NCBI GenBank assembly: GCA_965224435.1
Contig: OZ245048.1
Location: 1,674,001 to 1,738,000, forward strand
Direction of reading: 5' to 3'
From: JAJRQY01 sp965224435
GTDB lineage: Bacteria > Actinomycetota > Acidimicrobiia > Acidimicrobiales > SZUA-35
DNA length: 64,000 nt
Shown one piece after another: positions 16,253-25,517 of the stretch (the first letter of the stretch is position 1; every line of letters begins with the position of its first letter). Both the position numbers and the translations under genes were made by a program. Below the pieces are notes generated by a model, which had not been told where the DNA came from, ran no database searches, and was given only the letters and a program-made list of their open reading frames with translations.

Positions 16253-17739
16253 TGTCGATACCCGGATCTGCGGCTCGCACGCCGCCCCGCTCCTCGGCGA
16301 CCATCCTCCATGTTGATATGGACGCCTTCTTTGTCTCGGTAGAAATCCGAGAGGACCCGTCGCTACGCGGAAAGCCGGTCGTGGTTGGCGGGAAGGGCCC
16401 CCGAGGAGTAGTGGCGGCTGCCAACTACGAAGCTCGCGTCTTTGGGGTGCACTCGGCGATGCCTTCCTCGATTGCTCGCCGACGCTGCCCTCAGGCCATC
16501 TTTGTGGCTGGGAACCACAAGCTCTATTCCCAGGTCAGCGTCGGGATCATGGATATCTTCCAGCGGGTCACGCCACTGGTTGAGCCTCTCTCATTGGACG
16601 AGGCCTTTCTGGATGTCTCGGGGGCCGAACGCCTGCTTGGACCGGCTCCGGATATAGCCCGCCAAATCCGACAGACTGTTTGGGAGGAGCAACGTCTGCA
16701 CTGCTCAGTCGGCATCGCTGGATCGAAGCTCATCGCCAAGCTGGCCTCGCAAGACGCAAAACCTCGGGTCGTCGGCAACCGGGTGGAACGTGGCGTTGGA
16801 GTGAAGCTGGTTGAGGTTGGAACCGAGGCGGACTATGTCCGGCCAATGCCCATTCGGGCCATGTGGGGGGTTGGTCCCAAAACGGCCGAACGTCTGTCCG
16901 GGTTGGGTATCGCTACGGTCGGTGATCTGGCCGACCTTCCCCTGGAAGTCCTCATTGGTGCTGTTGGTCAGGCATCCGGACGACACCTCCATGCCGTCTC
17001 GAACGGACGTGATGCGCGGCCAGTCGAACCCAGTCGACCAACCAAGTCCATCAGCCATGAGGAGACGTTCCGGACCGACCTCACTGACCCCGTTGCCCTC
17101 CACACCGAACTGGTTCGCATGTCTGATTCGGTCGCCGAGCGACTTCGAGCCGCAGGTCATCGAGGTCGAACCGTATCGATCAAGGTCAGGTACCCGAGCT
17201 TCCAGACCCTGAGCCGATCTGTCACTCTCGACCGAGCAACGGATAGTGGGCAACGGATCTTGGGAGTAGCCAGCGAACTGTTCGAGGCCTTGGAGATTGG
17301 TGCTGGCATTCGTTTGCTCGGAGTCGGAGTCTCGGGACTGCAGAGCGGTTATGGCGACCAGCGGTCTGTCGGTGGACAGGATCAATCTGGTGGGCAGGGT
17401 CAGTTCGGTGGGCAGGGTCAGTTCGGTGGGCAGGGTCAGTTCGGTGGGCAGGATCAGTTCGGTGGGCAGGGTCAGTTCGGTGGGCACAGCCAGGGGAGAC
17501 TGTTTGCTCCAGATCCAGATGATGGTGAGTCAGCCAAAGTCGATCTGGCCGTCGATCCGGCCCGAGTGAAAGACTGGGAAAGGGCCGACCAGGTGATGGA
17601 TGAAATCCGCTCAAGGTTCGGATCGGGAGCTATCGGACCTGCGGCCTTAGCCCAACCAAGCCCCGATTCGGCGAAGCGGGTGCCTGAGACCGGTCGAGAT
17701 CTACCGATTGACAGGCCAGCTGCAGATGAGAAATACTGA
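16252..17739 (+). CDS. dinB: DNA polymerase IV (Y-family), with repeat-expanded C-terminal tether
   Basis: A 495-residue translesion polymerase. Palm motifs are HVDMDAFFVSVE near residue 22, LSLDEAFLDVSG near 112 (metal-binding acids present) and NYEARVFGVHSAMP; GVGPKTAERLSGLGI is the thumb helix-hairpin-helix and the little finger follows to about 360. Then come six copies of an 18-bp unit coding GGQGQF (17371-17478), and right after them QGRLFAPD, which fits the beta-clamp-binding pattern QLxLF. A conserved actinobacterial end follows (DQVMDEIRSRFGSGAIGPAAL). The repeat therefore lengthens the flexible link between catalytic core and clamp peptide. Confidence 0.9.
   Translation: MSIPGSAARTPPRSSATILHVDMDAFFVSVEIREDPSLRGKPVVVGGKGPRGVVAAANYEARVFGVHSAMPSSIARRRCPQAIFVAGNHKLYSQVSVGIMDIFQRVTPLVEPLSLDEAFLDVSGAERLLGPAPDIARQIRQTVWEEQRLHCSVGIAGSKLIAKLASQDAKPRVVGNRVERGVGVKLVEVGTEADYVRPMPIRAMWGVGPKTAERLSGLGIATVGDLADLPLEVLIGAVGQASGRHLHAVSNGRDARPVEPSRPTKSISHEETFRTDLTDPVALHTELVRMSDSVAERLRAAGHRGRTVSIKVRYPSFQTLSRSVTLDRATDSGQRILGVASELFEALEIGAGIRLLGVGVSGLQSGYGDQRSVGGQDQSGGQGQFGGQGQFGGQGQFGGQDQFGGQGQFGGHSQGRLFAPDPDDGESAKVDLAVDPARVKDWERADQVMDEIRSRFGSGAIGPAALAQPSPDSAKRVPETGRDLPIDRPAADEKY
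17371..17489 (+). repeat. 18-bp in-frame tandem repeat in dinB
   Basis: Six 18-bp units, consensus GGTGGGCAGGGTCAGTTC, begin at 17371, 17389, 17407, 17425, 17443 and 17461, with a partial seventh. Units two to four and six are identical, unit five differs by one base, and unit one is more diverged. Identity at synonymous sites points to recent expansion. Confidence 0.95.
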
Positions 17740-17803
17740 GCCTAACCATGGTCCAGAAGTGGGTTAAAAGGTGGCTTTGGAATAAGGGATTGTTGTTTGC
17801 GCG

Positions 17804-17832
17804 TTGTTCAATGGGCCAAGGTGCGCGACAAT
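17804..17832 (+). promoter_or_regulatory. Candidate promoter for the DUF3040 gene
   Basis: TTGTTC at 17804-17809 and GACAAT at 17827-17832 are separated by 17 bp, 61 bp ahead of the ATG at 17894. Both boxes are imperfect. Confidence 0.3.
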
Positions 17833-17893
17833 GATCAAACTGTTGGATGGAGTGGGCCCCCGGGCTCGACATTCCGGGCCGAAGGAATCAGCG

Positions 17894-18271
17894 ATGCCGC
17901 TGTCTGATAACGAACAAAAAATTCTCCTCGAGATAGAAAAACACCTCCACGAGAGTGACCCACACCTGTCCAAGGTCGGCGAAGCCACTATCTACCGACA
18001 GGTCATGGGTTCGGTTCGATGGAACGTTCTAGGGTTCCTGGTTGGATTGGGACTGATGGTCGGCACGCTCCAGATCCATTTCATGTTGGCCTTTGGTGGA
18101 TTTCTGGTCATGTTGCTCAGTGCTTTGGCACTCGAGCGAAACATGCGGCTGATGGGTCGGGCTGGTGTGAATCAGGTCACCAGCGCATTTCGAGCGGCCA
18201 ATCCGAATGTTCGTCGAAATCGCGATGGTGAGTCACCTCGCGGCGGGGAACGGTCCGTTGACGAGGACTAG
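17894..18271 (+). CDS. DUF3040 membrane protein
   Basis: A 125-residue protein starting MPLSDNEQKILLEIEKHL, the signature of the actinobacterial DUF3040 family. Two membrane helices follow at about residues 46-63 and 67-86, then a basic, disordered tail. The function is unknown, but the family often sits close to division and cell-wall genes. ATG 17894 has GAAGGA upstream. Its last 4 bp overlap, tail to tail, the stop of the reverse-strand transglutaminase gene. Confidence 0.85.
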   Translation: MPLSDNEQKILLEIEKHLHESDPHLSKVGEATIYRQVMGSVRWNVLGFLVGLGLMVGTLQIHFMLAFGGFLVMLLSALALERNMRLMGRAGVNQVTSAFRAANPNVRRNRDGESPRGGERSVDED

Positions 18272-20619
18272 TTGGTAGACAGGATCCTTCGTGGGTCCAG
18301 ATCATGCAGCCAGCGCCGCCACACGGGAACATGATTCTTCACCGTCTTGACAATGGCAGCGGATTGCTGTTGAGCCACAAGTACCTCATTGCCTAGGTCC
18401 TTCTGACGGCTGTAGCGAGCGATCGTTGAGACGTGGGCCAACTTGTTGACAGCATCAGAAGGAACTCGCCGCTTGCGGCTTACCCGCTGGGCGAACTCAC
18501 TTCGGGTTTCCCATCCTTCGCGCTTCAAGGAATAGCCAAGTTCCAGAGCTTCTGAGGCTTGCTCCCAAGCGACATCAATCTTGCGAGCCGGTGTCGATGC
18601 ACGCTGCAATGACGTCCTACGTCTCAGGAAGTAGAAGAGAGGTAGGCCGCCCAGGTAGGCAAATGCGAGCCCGATCACGCCGAGTAGTCTCCAGCTAACA
18701 CTGAACCCATTTCCGTTCGCTGCCAGGTCGCCAGGCTGCGGGGTCTCTCCGTCATTCAGGCCGAGCAGGTCGGAGTCGAAGTCAGTTCCAGGTGTATTGA
18801 TGGGGGCGATTGTGGTTGTTGGGCCGTCCTCATCTTGGGCCGGTTCGGCGTCTTGTGACTGGGAGAGCTCGGTGTGGGAAGCGTCCGGTGCGCCTCGACC
18901 CGGCGTTGGCTCGAAGGCGACCCAGCCAAGCCCCTCGAACCAGACTTCGGGCCACGCGTGGGTATGGCGTCCGCTGACGCGGTACTCGTTCTCGTTGCCC
19001 GTCGGCTCTCCCCAAGTGAAGCCAACAGCGACCCGGGCTGGTGCGCCCAAAGAACGTGCCATCAAGGCGAACGTTCCACTGAATTGCTGACAGAAACCGA
19101 TGCGCTCGTCGAGGAACTGCCCGATTGGGTCACCCTCACGCTTGGACAAGTTGATGCTGTACTCAAATTCTCGAAAGTGATTCTGCAGAGCCAGCATTTC
19201 TTCATAGCGGGTTGTGGTCCCGGCGGTGATTGCCAGTGCCTCGCTGGCGACGCGCTCAGTTAGATCATTGGGAAGCTCAAGATATTGCTCAGCAATGTCT
19301 TGAGGGACCGCAGTTGACGTCGCGTTGAGCTGCTCGGCGGAGAACTGAGTGATGTTCGATTCCAGGACATATACCGCACCATCGCTGGTCGAATGCTCGC
19401 TGCTAACCGTGAGCGAGCTGGTCTCACTATTCCAGGTGGCGGGAACGTCACTCTCAATGATCCTGCTCGGGCTGAACGCAGCGGGGAGCCAGATCGAACT
19501 CAGGGCCTCAATCTTGAACTCTTGTCGCAGCGGCTGCGATTCAGTCCCGCCAATGGCAGTTGTTCCAGGAAGACGGCCAGCCTCTGGTTCGAACTTTCCC
19601 TTTGTCTGCCAGAACCCATCCTCATAGGTATCAAGCCCGGCGACCCGCCAGTATGAGGGGTGATCAGCAATGACCGTGAACATGGTGACGTCTGTTTGTT
19701 CAGCAAGCTGATTCTGGATGCTGACATAAGGACTGATGACGTAGCGGGTCGAATCTCCTCTATTCCGCCAGTAGTAGAGTTCGTCGGCGTCCGCACCGGG
19801 AAAAGCGGGGCCCACGAAGAGCCCAGCCAGCAACGCAACGGCGCCGATGGCAAAGCCCGAACGGGCGATGCCGCGGGGGCCTCGGCGGGCGTCAGCGAGT
19901 AACCAGACTCCGCCGGAGGCCAGATTCGTTGTGCGCTGAGTAATGGCCCAGAAGATCACAGCCGCAGCAAAGACGATGGTTGATCGCTTCTGGAACTCAC
20001 CAGATCCCAAGATCGAGGCAAAGAGGAAGATAAGGGAGGCGGGAAGAACTGGTTCGAAAGCCAGGCGGAGCCGTAGCGCTCCCCAGTCCGTGAGGAAGGA
20101 CATGGTCCAGGCAGCGATTATGGAAGCGGCAACGAAGGGGTCGCCAGTTTCCACCGGTGCTCGCTGTTTTCGAAAGTCGACGACGCCCTGACGGGCCAGT
20201 TCCGCGAAACTGTCCAAAGTTGCTCGGGTCGGTAGGAGGCCAAGTTGCTGGGTGCCTGGCGCGTAGCGAAGCTCGAGCAGGAAGGCGAGACCGAGTGCTG
20301 AGAAGATGAAGGAACCCAAGAGCGAGACTCGGGCCGTACGTAGCAGGACCGTAAGCCCTCCCGAGACGACAGCCGCCGCGATTATCGGAAGAACTGCTGA
20401 ACCGTCCTGAAAGAGGCGGACGAAGCCGTAGCAGGCAGCAGGTACCAGGAGCAGTGAGGCAACAATAAGCGCGGGGTTGCTGGCTGAGGACGGATCAGCT
20501 GTGTTGGATTGCTCCGTCTTTCCCTCCGCGCCGGGCCCGGCCGCGGCCGCCTGAGGAATGTTGGCTTGGGGCACAGCTGCTCTTCCCCGAGTTGAACCAG
20601 TCGCCCCTGAACCACTCAC
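18268..20619 (-). CDS. TgpA-like membrane transglutaminase
   Basis: A 783-residue protein: an N-terminal low-complexity segment, then a bundle of about six membrane helices, a large exterior domain, a single late helix (LLGVIGLAFAYLGGLPLFYF) and a cytoplasmic DUF4129-like tail. The transglutaminase core has the catalytic Cys in ERIGFCQQFSGTFALMARSL, His in GRHTHAWPEVWFEGLGWVAF and the terminal FEPTPG. GTG 20619 is chosen because it overlaps the DUF58 stop by four bases (GTGA), although the frame is open 32 codons further. It is the last gene of the MoxR-DUF58-TgpA set, which in bacteria acts in envelope maturation; the substrate is unknown. Confidence 0.85.
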   Translation of the reverse strand: MSGSGATGSTRGRAAVPQANIPQAAAAGPGAEGKTEQSNTADPSSASNPALIVASLLLVPAACYGFVRLFQDGSAVLPIIAAAVVSGGLTVLLRTARVSLLGSFIFSALGLAFLLELRYAPGTQQLGLLPTRATLDSFAELARQGVVDFRKQRAPVETGDPFVAASIIAAWTMSFLTDWGALRLRLAFEPVLPASLIFLFASILGSGEFQKRSTIVFAAAVIFWAITQRTTNLASGGVWLLADARRGPRGIARSGFAIGAVALLAGLFVGPAFPGADADELYYWRNRGDSTRYVISPYVSIQNQLAEQTDVTMFTVIADHPSYWRVAGLDTYEDGFWQTKGKFEPEAGRLPGTTAIGGTESQPLRQEFKIEALSSIWLPAAFSPSRIIESDVPATWNSETSSLTVSSEHSTSDGAVYVLESNITQFSAEQLNATSTAVPQDIAEQYLELPNDLTERVASEALAITAGTTTRYEEMLALQNHFREFEYSINLSKREGDPIGQFLDERIGFCQQFSGTFALMARSLGAPARVAVGFTWGEPTGNENEYRVSGRHTHAWPEVWFEGLGWVAFEPTPGRGAPDASHTELSQSQDAEPAQDEDGPTTTIAPINTPGTDFDSDLLGLNDGETPQPGDLAANGNGFSVSWRLLGVIGLAFAYLGGLPLFYFLRRRTSLQRASTPARKIDVAWEQASEALELGYSLKREGWETRSEFAQRVSRKRRVPSDAVNKLAHVSTIARYSRQKDLGNEVLVAQQQSAAIVKTVKNHVPVWRRWLHDLDPRRILSTN

Positions 20620-21836
20620 TGCTGGACCCTGCCTCGAGATGGGCGGACCGGGTAGGCCGATGCAGAAGCAACCGAGCCACGGCTGACTATTGGATTCACA
20701 ACAGCCTTTGACCAAGCAACGGGCAAGGGCGACGTACCGTCGTGCAGTATCCAGTCATTGGAAGGGGCGGCGACACCACTCTCACAGATGATGGTGATGA
20801 CTTGTCCATAGGTGCGACGGGCGATAGCCAGAGATGCTTCGAACTCCGACCCTGGTTGGCCGGTGATGACGACAAGCGTGCCCCCGCGTCCGATCCTTGT
20901 CGTCTCATCGATGGTGCGAACCAGCGAAGCGGACTGGGTTGGCTGGACAATCGCCAGCTGCTCGTCAATCGCGTCCAGCTCGGCGCGACTTCGAATGTCA
21001 GCGAACGTTCCTGAGCCTGAGGTGACGTAGCGCAGGGCATCATCGCCCCGCCATCCGGCATAGAGCACACTCAAGGTCGCCGAGACTGCTCGTTCGAATC
21101 CTGCGTCAGAATATGCCTCGGATCGTCGATCGAGGATGACCGTTACCCGGCCAGTTCTCGGTCGTTCTTCCTGCTTGACAACGAGTTCGTCTGACCGGGC
21201 TGATGCCCTCCAGTGGACCCGGCGAAGCTCATCGCCAACAACGTAGGGTCGTAGAGCAAAGAACTCGTCGCCACCTGAGGCCAGGGATCGGATTGGTTGC
21301 TGGTCGGCTGTTGGATCATTGCCTGCTGTTGAGTGGAGGGCACCCAGGTCGACAAGTTCAGTATGGACGACAAGAGACACCTGATCTGATGCCCGGATCA
21401 GCGAGGTCGTGAGACCAAGCGGGTCACCGATTCGTAGATCCAGCGGCCCGATACTGAGAACTCCCCGCTGCTGGGTAGGTAGGCGATAGGCGACTTTGGC
21501 TGTTTCCTTGCCCTTGATTGGAGCCAGGATGAGTGAAGCTCCGGAACTGTTTTGGACTTCATCACGCAGATGAAGCACAGGAGTTCGACGCCGCGACTGA
21601 TTCTGAAGCGAGAGGTCAACCCGGGCCGGTGTGCCCACCCGAAGTCGGTTGGGGCTGGCGACGCGTAGGACGGAGAGTTCGAGGCGGGCCGACAGGGTTG
21701 CGATGATGGCGGCAATGAGGGCAACGAACCCCATGCCGGCCAGCAAGAAGAGTTCAGGAACTCCGAACGTACGACCTAGGGCCAAGCAGAGACCAGCTGC
21801 AACGAGAAGACCAATGCCTGCTCGTGTGAAGCGCAT
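20616..21836 (-). CDS. DUF58 family protein
   Basis: A 406-residue protein with two N-terminal membrane helices (residues about 7-50), a beta-rich middle part and the DUF58 signature EFFALRPYVVGDELRRVHW with RASARSDELVVKQ, leading into a von Willebrand-A-like fold (VTVILDRRSE). It overlaps moxR by one base at its start (TGATG) and the transglutaminase by four at its end. DUF58 proteins are partners of MoxR AAA ATPases, probably as metal-binding clients or adaptors. Confidence 0.88.
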   Translation of the reverse strand: MRFTRAGIGLLVAAGLCLALGRTFGVPELFLLAGMGFVALIAAIIATLSARLELSVLRVASPNRLRVGTPARVDLSLQNQSRRRTPVLHLRDEVQNSSGASLILAPIKGKETAKVAYRLPTQQRGVLSIGPLDLRIGDPLGLTTSLIRASDQVSLVVHTELVDLGALHSTAGNDPTADQQPIRSLASGGDEFFALRPYVVGDELRRVHWRASARSDELVVKQEERPRTGRVTVILDRRSEAYSDAGFERAVSATLSVLYAGWRGDDALRYVTSGSGTFADIRSRAELDAIDEQLAIVQPTQSASLVRTIDETTRIGRGGTLVVITGQPGSEFEASLAIARRTYGQVITIICESGVAAPSNDWILHDGTSPLPVAWSKAVVNPIVSRGSVASASAYPVRPSRGRVQQ

Positions 21837-22822
21837 CAGGACCGATCGTAGGGAACGGGTACGGCTCCCAAGATGTCTTGGATGACATCTTCACTACTGA
21901 TCCCTCGGAGAAGCGAGTCAGAGTTCAGGATCAGGCGATGAGAGACAACGTCGGAAGCGACGGCCTTGATGTCGTCATCGGTCACGAAGTTCCGACCCGA
22001 GGCCGCTGCCTTGGCTCGGGCGACTCGTTGCAGGCTGAGGGTGGCTCGGGGCGACATTCCGAGCTGGATGGATGCGTGCTGACGCGTGGCTTCGGCAATA
22101 TCAATCAGATAGGCCCGTAGGTCGGGCTCAATATGGACCTTGCTTACCATGGCAACCATTGCGGTGATGTCCGCAATGCTCGCAATCGGTTGAAGCTGAT
22201 CAACAACCCCATCGGTTTCGTGAGTCTGGAGAATGGCAAATTCGTCATTGCGATCGGGGTAACCAACCGAGATCCTCATCAAGAATCGGTCCAGCTGACT
22301 TTCGGGCAGGGGATAGGTTCCCTCCTGTTCGATGGGATTCTGGGTGGCGAGAACCATGAACGGTTTTGGCAGGGGATGGGTTACCCCATCCACCGTGACC
22401 TGGGCCTCCGCCATTGCCTCAAGGAGGGCCGACTGGGTTTTGGGCGAAGCCCGATTGATCTCGTCAGCCAGCACCATCTCCGCGAAGATTGGACCGGCAC
22501 GAAATTCAAACACTGAGTCGTTTCGATTCCAGATACTAACCCCCGTCACGTCCGCTGGGAGCAGGTCTGGAGTGAATTGGATCCGACCAAGTTTGGCATC
22601 AATGCTGGCTGCAAGCGTCTTGGCTAGGGTCGTCTTTCCGACCCCGGGGATGTCTTCGACCAAGAGATGGCCGCCGGCAAGCAGGCAGAGCAGGGTCTTC
22701 TCGATGACGTCTCGTTTGCCTCGAATGACCTGTTCCATATTGTCGGCTATGGCTTTGTGCGCTGCAGCAAATCTCGATGCTTGATTCTCGTCCAACGCCG
22801 CTGCCTCAGTCATAGTCACCAT
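21836..22822 (-). CDS. MoxR-family AAA ATPase
   Basis: A 328-residue AAA+ protein with Walker A in EDIPGVGKTTLAKTLA near residue 58, Walker B with EINRASPKTQSALLEAM near 122, sensor 1 LATQNPIEQEGTYPLPESQLDRF near 160, and a C-terminal lid. MoxR proteins act as chaperones that mature membrane or exterior enzyme complexes together with DUF58/VWA partners. ATG 22822 or 22813 (MTEAAAL) may be the start; neither has a strong ribosome-binding site. It is the first gene of the three-gene operon and lies divergent from a ROK gene across 40 bp. Confidence 0.9.
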   Translation of the reverse strand: MVTMTEAAALDENQASRFAAAHKAIADNMEQVIRGKRDVIEKTLLCLLAGGHLLVEDIPGVGKTTLAKTLAASIDAKLGRIQFTPDLLPADVTGVSIWNRNDSVFEFRAGPIFAEMVLADEINRASPKTQSALLEAMAEAQVTVDGVTHPLPKPFMVLATQNPIEQEGTYPLPESQLDRFLMRISVGYPDRNDEFAILQTHETDGVVDQLQPIASIADITAMVAMVSKVHIEPDLRAYLIDIAEATRQHASIQLGMSPRATLSLQRVARAKAAASGRNFVTDDDIKAVASDVVSHRLILNSDSLLRGISSEDVIQDILGAVPVPYDRS

Positions 22823-22862
22823 CGCAGGCTAGTAGGCCCAAGACCTGACCTAGACTCAGGCA

Positions 22863-23807
22863 GTGAAATCTGTGTTGGCTATTGATGTTGGTGGAACAAA
22901 GATGGCGGCTGGCGTCGTCGATCAGGAGGGGAATCTTCTCCGACGGACGATGCTGCCGACGCCGGAAGAGGGTTCGGCAGAAGAACTGTTCGGGGTGGTC
23001 AGATCCCTGATTGGACAGCTCGGTATTGCTGATGAGGACGACACCACGGCTGCGCGTCTTAACACAGAGGACCTTGTGGCTTGCGGGGTCGGTTGTGGCG
23101 GCCCGATGACGGGCGCAGCACGTGGAGGTCATCGTGCCCAAGTTTCTCCCTTGAACATTCCGGGGTGGCGGTCCTTTCCCTTGGCCGAGCGAGTGGCGGA
23201 ATTGACGGGCTTGCTGACAACGGTCGACAACGATGCCAAAGCCTTCGCCCTGGGCGAAGGCTGGGTCGGTGCCGCTGCTGGTGAGTCGGACTATGTCGGC
23301 ATGGTGGTCTCCACCGGTGTCGGTGGGGGGATCGTTTGCAACGGCCGACTCCTGGACGGAGCCGATGGCAACGCCGGGCATATCGGCCAGGTCATTGTCT
23401 GCCCTGAAGACGGTGGCGATAGCCATCAGCCGCCGGGGCAGATACGAGGAGTGTTGGAAGCGGAGTGCTCAGGAACCTCGCTGGCCTACTGGACGGGAAA
23501 ACCAGCGGTCGAAGCTAGCGATGAGGTCAAGACGAGAACAGGCCGATTGGTGGGTCAAGCAGTTGGCTCGATAGCGAATCTGCTCGATCTGCAGCTCGCC
23601 GTGGTTGGTGGCTCTGTCGGCCTTGGGTTCGGGGCACAGTTCTTTGCTGCCGCTCAGCTGGAAATCGATCGAGTTTGTGACCTGGACTACTCCCGAGGAA
23701 CCAAGATTGTGCCCGCCGGAAATGGCGACGCGAGCCCATTGATTGGTGCTGGGGCGTTGGCCTTTCGGGCCCAAGGCATGCAGCTAGGAGCCGTGCTCGC
23801 TCCGTGA
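22863..23807 (+). CDS. ROK-family protein without the zinc motif
   Basis: A 314-residue sugar-kinase-fold protein. The phosphate loop AIDVGGTKMAAGVVD, the GVGCGGPM segment, TVDNDAKAFALGEGW (catalytic Asp present), VSTGVGGGIVCNGRLLDG and NAGHIGQVIV are all present, so ATP and sugar binding look intact. The zinc motif CxCGxxGCxE, complete in the glucokinase at 7114, is here replaced by GGDSHQPPGQIRGVLEAECSG; only one late Cys remains. Such divergence is seen in some N-acetylmannosamine or regulator-type ROK proteins. The substrate cannot be assigned. The start is GTG 22863. Confidence 0.8.
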   Translation: MKSVLAIDVGGTKMAAGVVDQEGNLLRRTMLPTPEEGSAEELFGVVRSLIGQLGIADEDDTTAARLNTEDLVACGVGCGGPMTGAARGGHRAQVSPLNIPGWRSFPLAERVAELTGLLTTVDNDAKAFALGEGWVGAAAGESDYVGMVVSTGVGGGIVCNGRLLDGADGNAGHIGQVIVCPEDGGDSHQPPGQIRGVLEAECSGTSLAYWTGKPAVEASDEVKTRTGRLVGQAVGSIANLLDLQLAVVGGSVGLGFGAQFFAAAQLEIDRVCDLDYSRGTKIVPAGNGDASPLIGAGALAFRAQGMQLGAVLAP

Positions 23808-23868
23808 CCACCAGTTTCTGATCTGGCACCGCTACAGCACGTACAAACGTGCTTGGCTCCAGAAGTTG

Positions 23869-24141
23869 CTAGATGGGCTTGGTGGCTTGCCACTCCAGCC
23901 AGGTCACGAGTTCCTCGGCTCCTACTGGCTGATCTTGGTCTCGCCCATAGGCCGTCTCCAGGCGAAAGCTGATCCATGCAGGGTCAGGAAGCGGGAGAAA
24001 CGGTCGACGGCGCCACCAGTTCGTGGGCGCGTGATCTTGAGCTGACCGTAATGCAGTTGACCAAAGACCTGGACGTCGCAGGATGGCGAGAACGAGTTCG
24101 ACACTGATCAAACCAGCTGGCAACTTGGACGATGAAGACAC
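23869..24141 (-). CDS. Conserved small protein with WWRRRPFLPLPDPAW motif
   Basis: A 90-residue protein starting at GTG 24141. The centre, APTNWWRRRPFLPLPDP followed by AWISFRLETAYG, is a block I associate with a family of small actinobacterial proteins of unknown function, which is why I accept this short frame as real. No signal peptide or membrane helix. It stands alone between the ROK gene (convergent) and the acyl-CoA dehydrogenase gene. Confidence 0.65.
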   Translation of the reverse strand: MSSSSKLPAGLISVELVLAILRRPGLWSTALRSAQDHAPTNWWRRRPFLPLPDPAWISFRLETAYGRDQDQPVGAEELVTWLEWQATKPI

Positions 24142-24252
24142 ATAGACAACCTACTTGACCGATGGAGCCAACGAATACTGTTCGGTTAGCGAATCTGTCG
24201 GTCCGAGAGCTGTGTCCGGTGGAGAAAGCTGTTTGCCGAGTCTTGTCCAGCT

Positions 24253-24266
24253 CGGCCGTTTCGGCC
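24253..24266 (-). terminator. Small hairpin downstream of the acyl-CoA dehydrogenase gene
   Basis: On the reverse strand GGCCG-AAA-CGGCC lies a few bases after the dehydrogenase stop. It is compact and GC-rich but lacks a T-run. Confidence 0.3.
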
Positions 24267-24269
24267 TTG

Positions 24270-25517
24270 CTACTTCGGAACGTCTTTCCATGGACCACGA
24301 TCCAGCTTTGGTTCCTTGGGAAGTCCGAGAACCATCTCACCAATGATATTGCGTTGTACCTGGCTGGTTCCGGCATAGATGGTGCCAGCACGAGCATTCA
24401 AGAACGTGCCGATCCAGCTGCCGGAGTCGTTGGGGGCTCCGGGTGAGTCGGGGCCAAAGGCGCTGGAGGGGAACTTGCCGTCGATGATCATCCCGTCGGC
24501 GCCAAGAACATCCATCGAGAGTTCGGTCACCTCCCGGTGGTACTCGCTCCAGAAGAGCTTGAAGATTGATGCGTCGGCACCCGGATGTTCTCCAGCAAGG
24601 AACTTCGTCAAGGTCCGCATGCCGAGGTATCCCATGATCTGCGCCTGCATGTAGGCGGCCACAAGTTGATCACGAATCACCGGGTCTTGATTGGTGCCGT
24701 TCTCCTTGGCGAGTTCGAGAAGGCGGCTGACTTCTCCCTTGAACGTGAGGGGCATAGTGGCTGCTGCTTCGCCTCGTTCATAGCCCAGCAGGGTCATGGC
24801 TACGCCCCAGCCTCCATTGACCTCACCGATCACGTTTTCTTTCGCCGTCTTAGCCTCGGTGAAGAACACTTCATTGAACTCGGAGTCACCCGAGATCATC
24901 TTGATTGGTCGAACGTCGACTCCTTCTTGTTCCATCGGGACAAGAAGGAAGGTGATGCCACGATGCTTGACGACGTCAGCATCGGTACGGGCAAGAACGA
25001 ATATCCAGTTTGCGAGGTGGCCAGCTGACGTCCAGATCTTCTGGCCATTGATCTGCCACTCATCGCCGTCCAGTTCAGCCTTGCAGCCAACATTGGCCAG
25101 GTCCGACCCAGCATTCGGCTCCGAGTAGCCCTGACACCAGACGTCTTCACCGGAGATGATCCGAGGCAAGAAGTGCGCCTTTTGCTCGTCGGTACCCCAT
25201 TGGATGATGGTGTTGCCGACCATCTGGATGCTGAAGGCATCGTTGGAGCCGCCGGTCGGCACCCCAGCCTTCTGGAACTCCTCAGCCAAGATGACTGACT
25301 CGAGGTGCGACAAGCCGCCGCCGCCAAACTCTTTGGGCCAGGATGCAGCAAGAAGCTGATTCTCCGACAGGATCTTTCGCCATTTGTCGATGAAGACTTG
25401 TGCGGCCTCGGCATCGAGGGCACCGATGCCGACCCAGTCGTCCGGCAGATTCTCGCCGAGGAACCCCGTGATTTTGGTTCGGAAGATCTCGGCTTCGGGA
25501 GCATAAGTTGGCTGCAT
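24270..25517 (-). CDS. Acyl-CoA dehydrogenase
   Basis: A 415-residue FAD-dependent dehydrogenase introducing a double bond into an acyl-CoA. N-terminal helical domain, then WCQGYSEPNAGSDLANV near residue 130, the middle beta-domain (WQINGQKIWTSAGHLANWIF), and the C-terminal helical domain ending GTIYAGTSQVQRNIIGEMVLGLP. ATG 25517 precedes the conserved start; a longer frame exists but adds unrelated residues. The subfamily resembles the FadE proteins of sterol or long-chain catabolism, but no partner gene (thiolase, enoyl-CoA hydratase) is nearby, so the substrate stays open. Confidence 0.88.
   Translation of the reverse strand: MQPTYAPEAEIFRTKITGFLGENLPDDWVGIGALDAEAAQVFIDKWRKILSENQLLAASWPKEFGGGGLSHLESVILAEEFQKAGVPTGGSNDAFSIQMVGNTIIQWGTDEQKAHFLPRIISGEDVWCQGYSEPNAGSDLANVGCKAELDGDEWQINGQKIWTSAGHLANWIFVLARTDADVVKHRGITFLLVPMEQEGVDVRPIKMISGDSEFNEVFFTEAKTAKENVIGEVNGGWGVAMTLLGYERGEAAATMPLTFKGEVSRLLELAKENGTNQDPVIRDQLVAAYMQAQIMGYLGMRTLTKFLAGEHPGADASIFKLFWSEYHREVTELSMDVLGADGMIIDGKFPSSAFGPDSPGAPNDSGSWIGTFLNARAGTIYAGTSQVQRNIIGEMVLGLPKEPKLDRGPWKDVPK

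Noticed and set aside
16705..17487. 260-codon antisense frame opposite dinB with LPTELT repeats
   Set aside because: The repeated peptide is only the reverse-strand reading of the 18-bp dinB repeat.
17371..17489. dinB repeat as a CRISPR or mobile-element trace
   Set aside because: Uninterrupted 18-bp units in frame inside an intact gene; no spacers and no flanking duplications.
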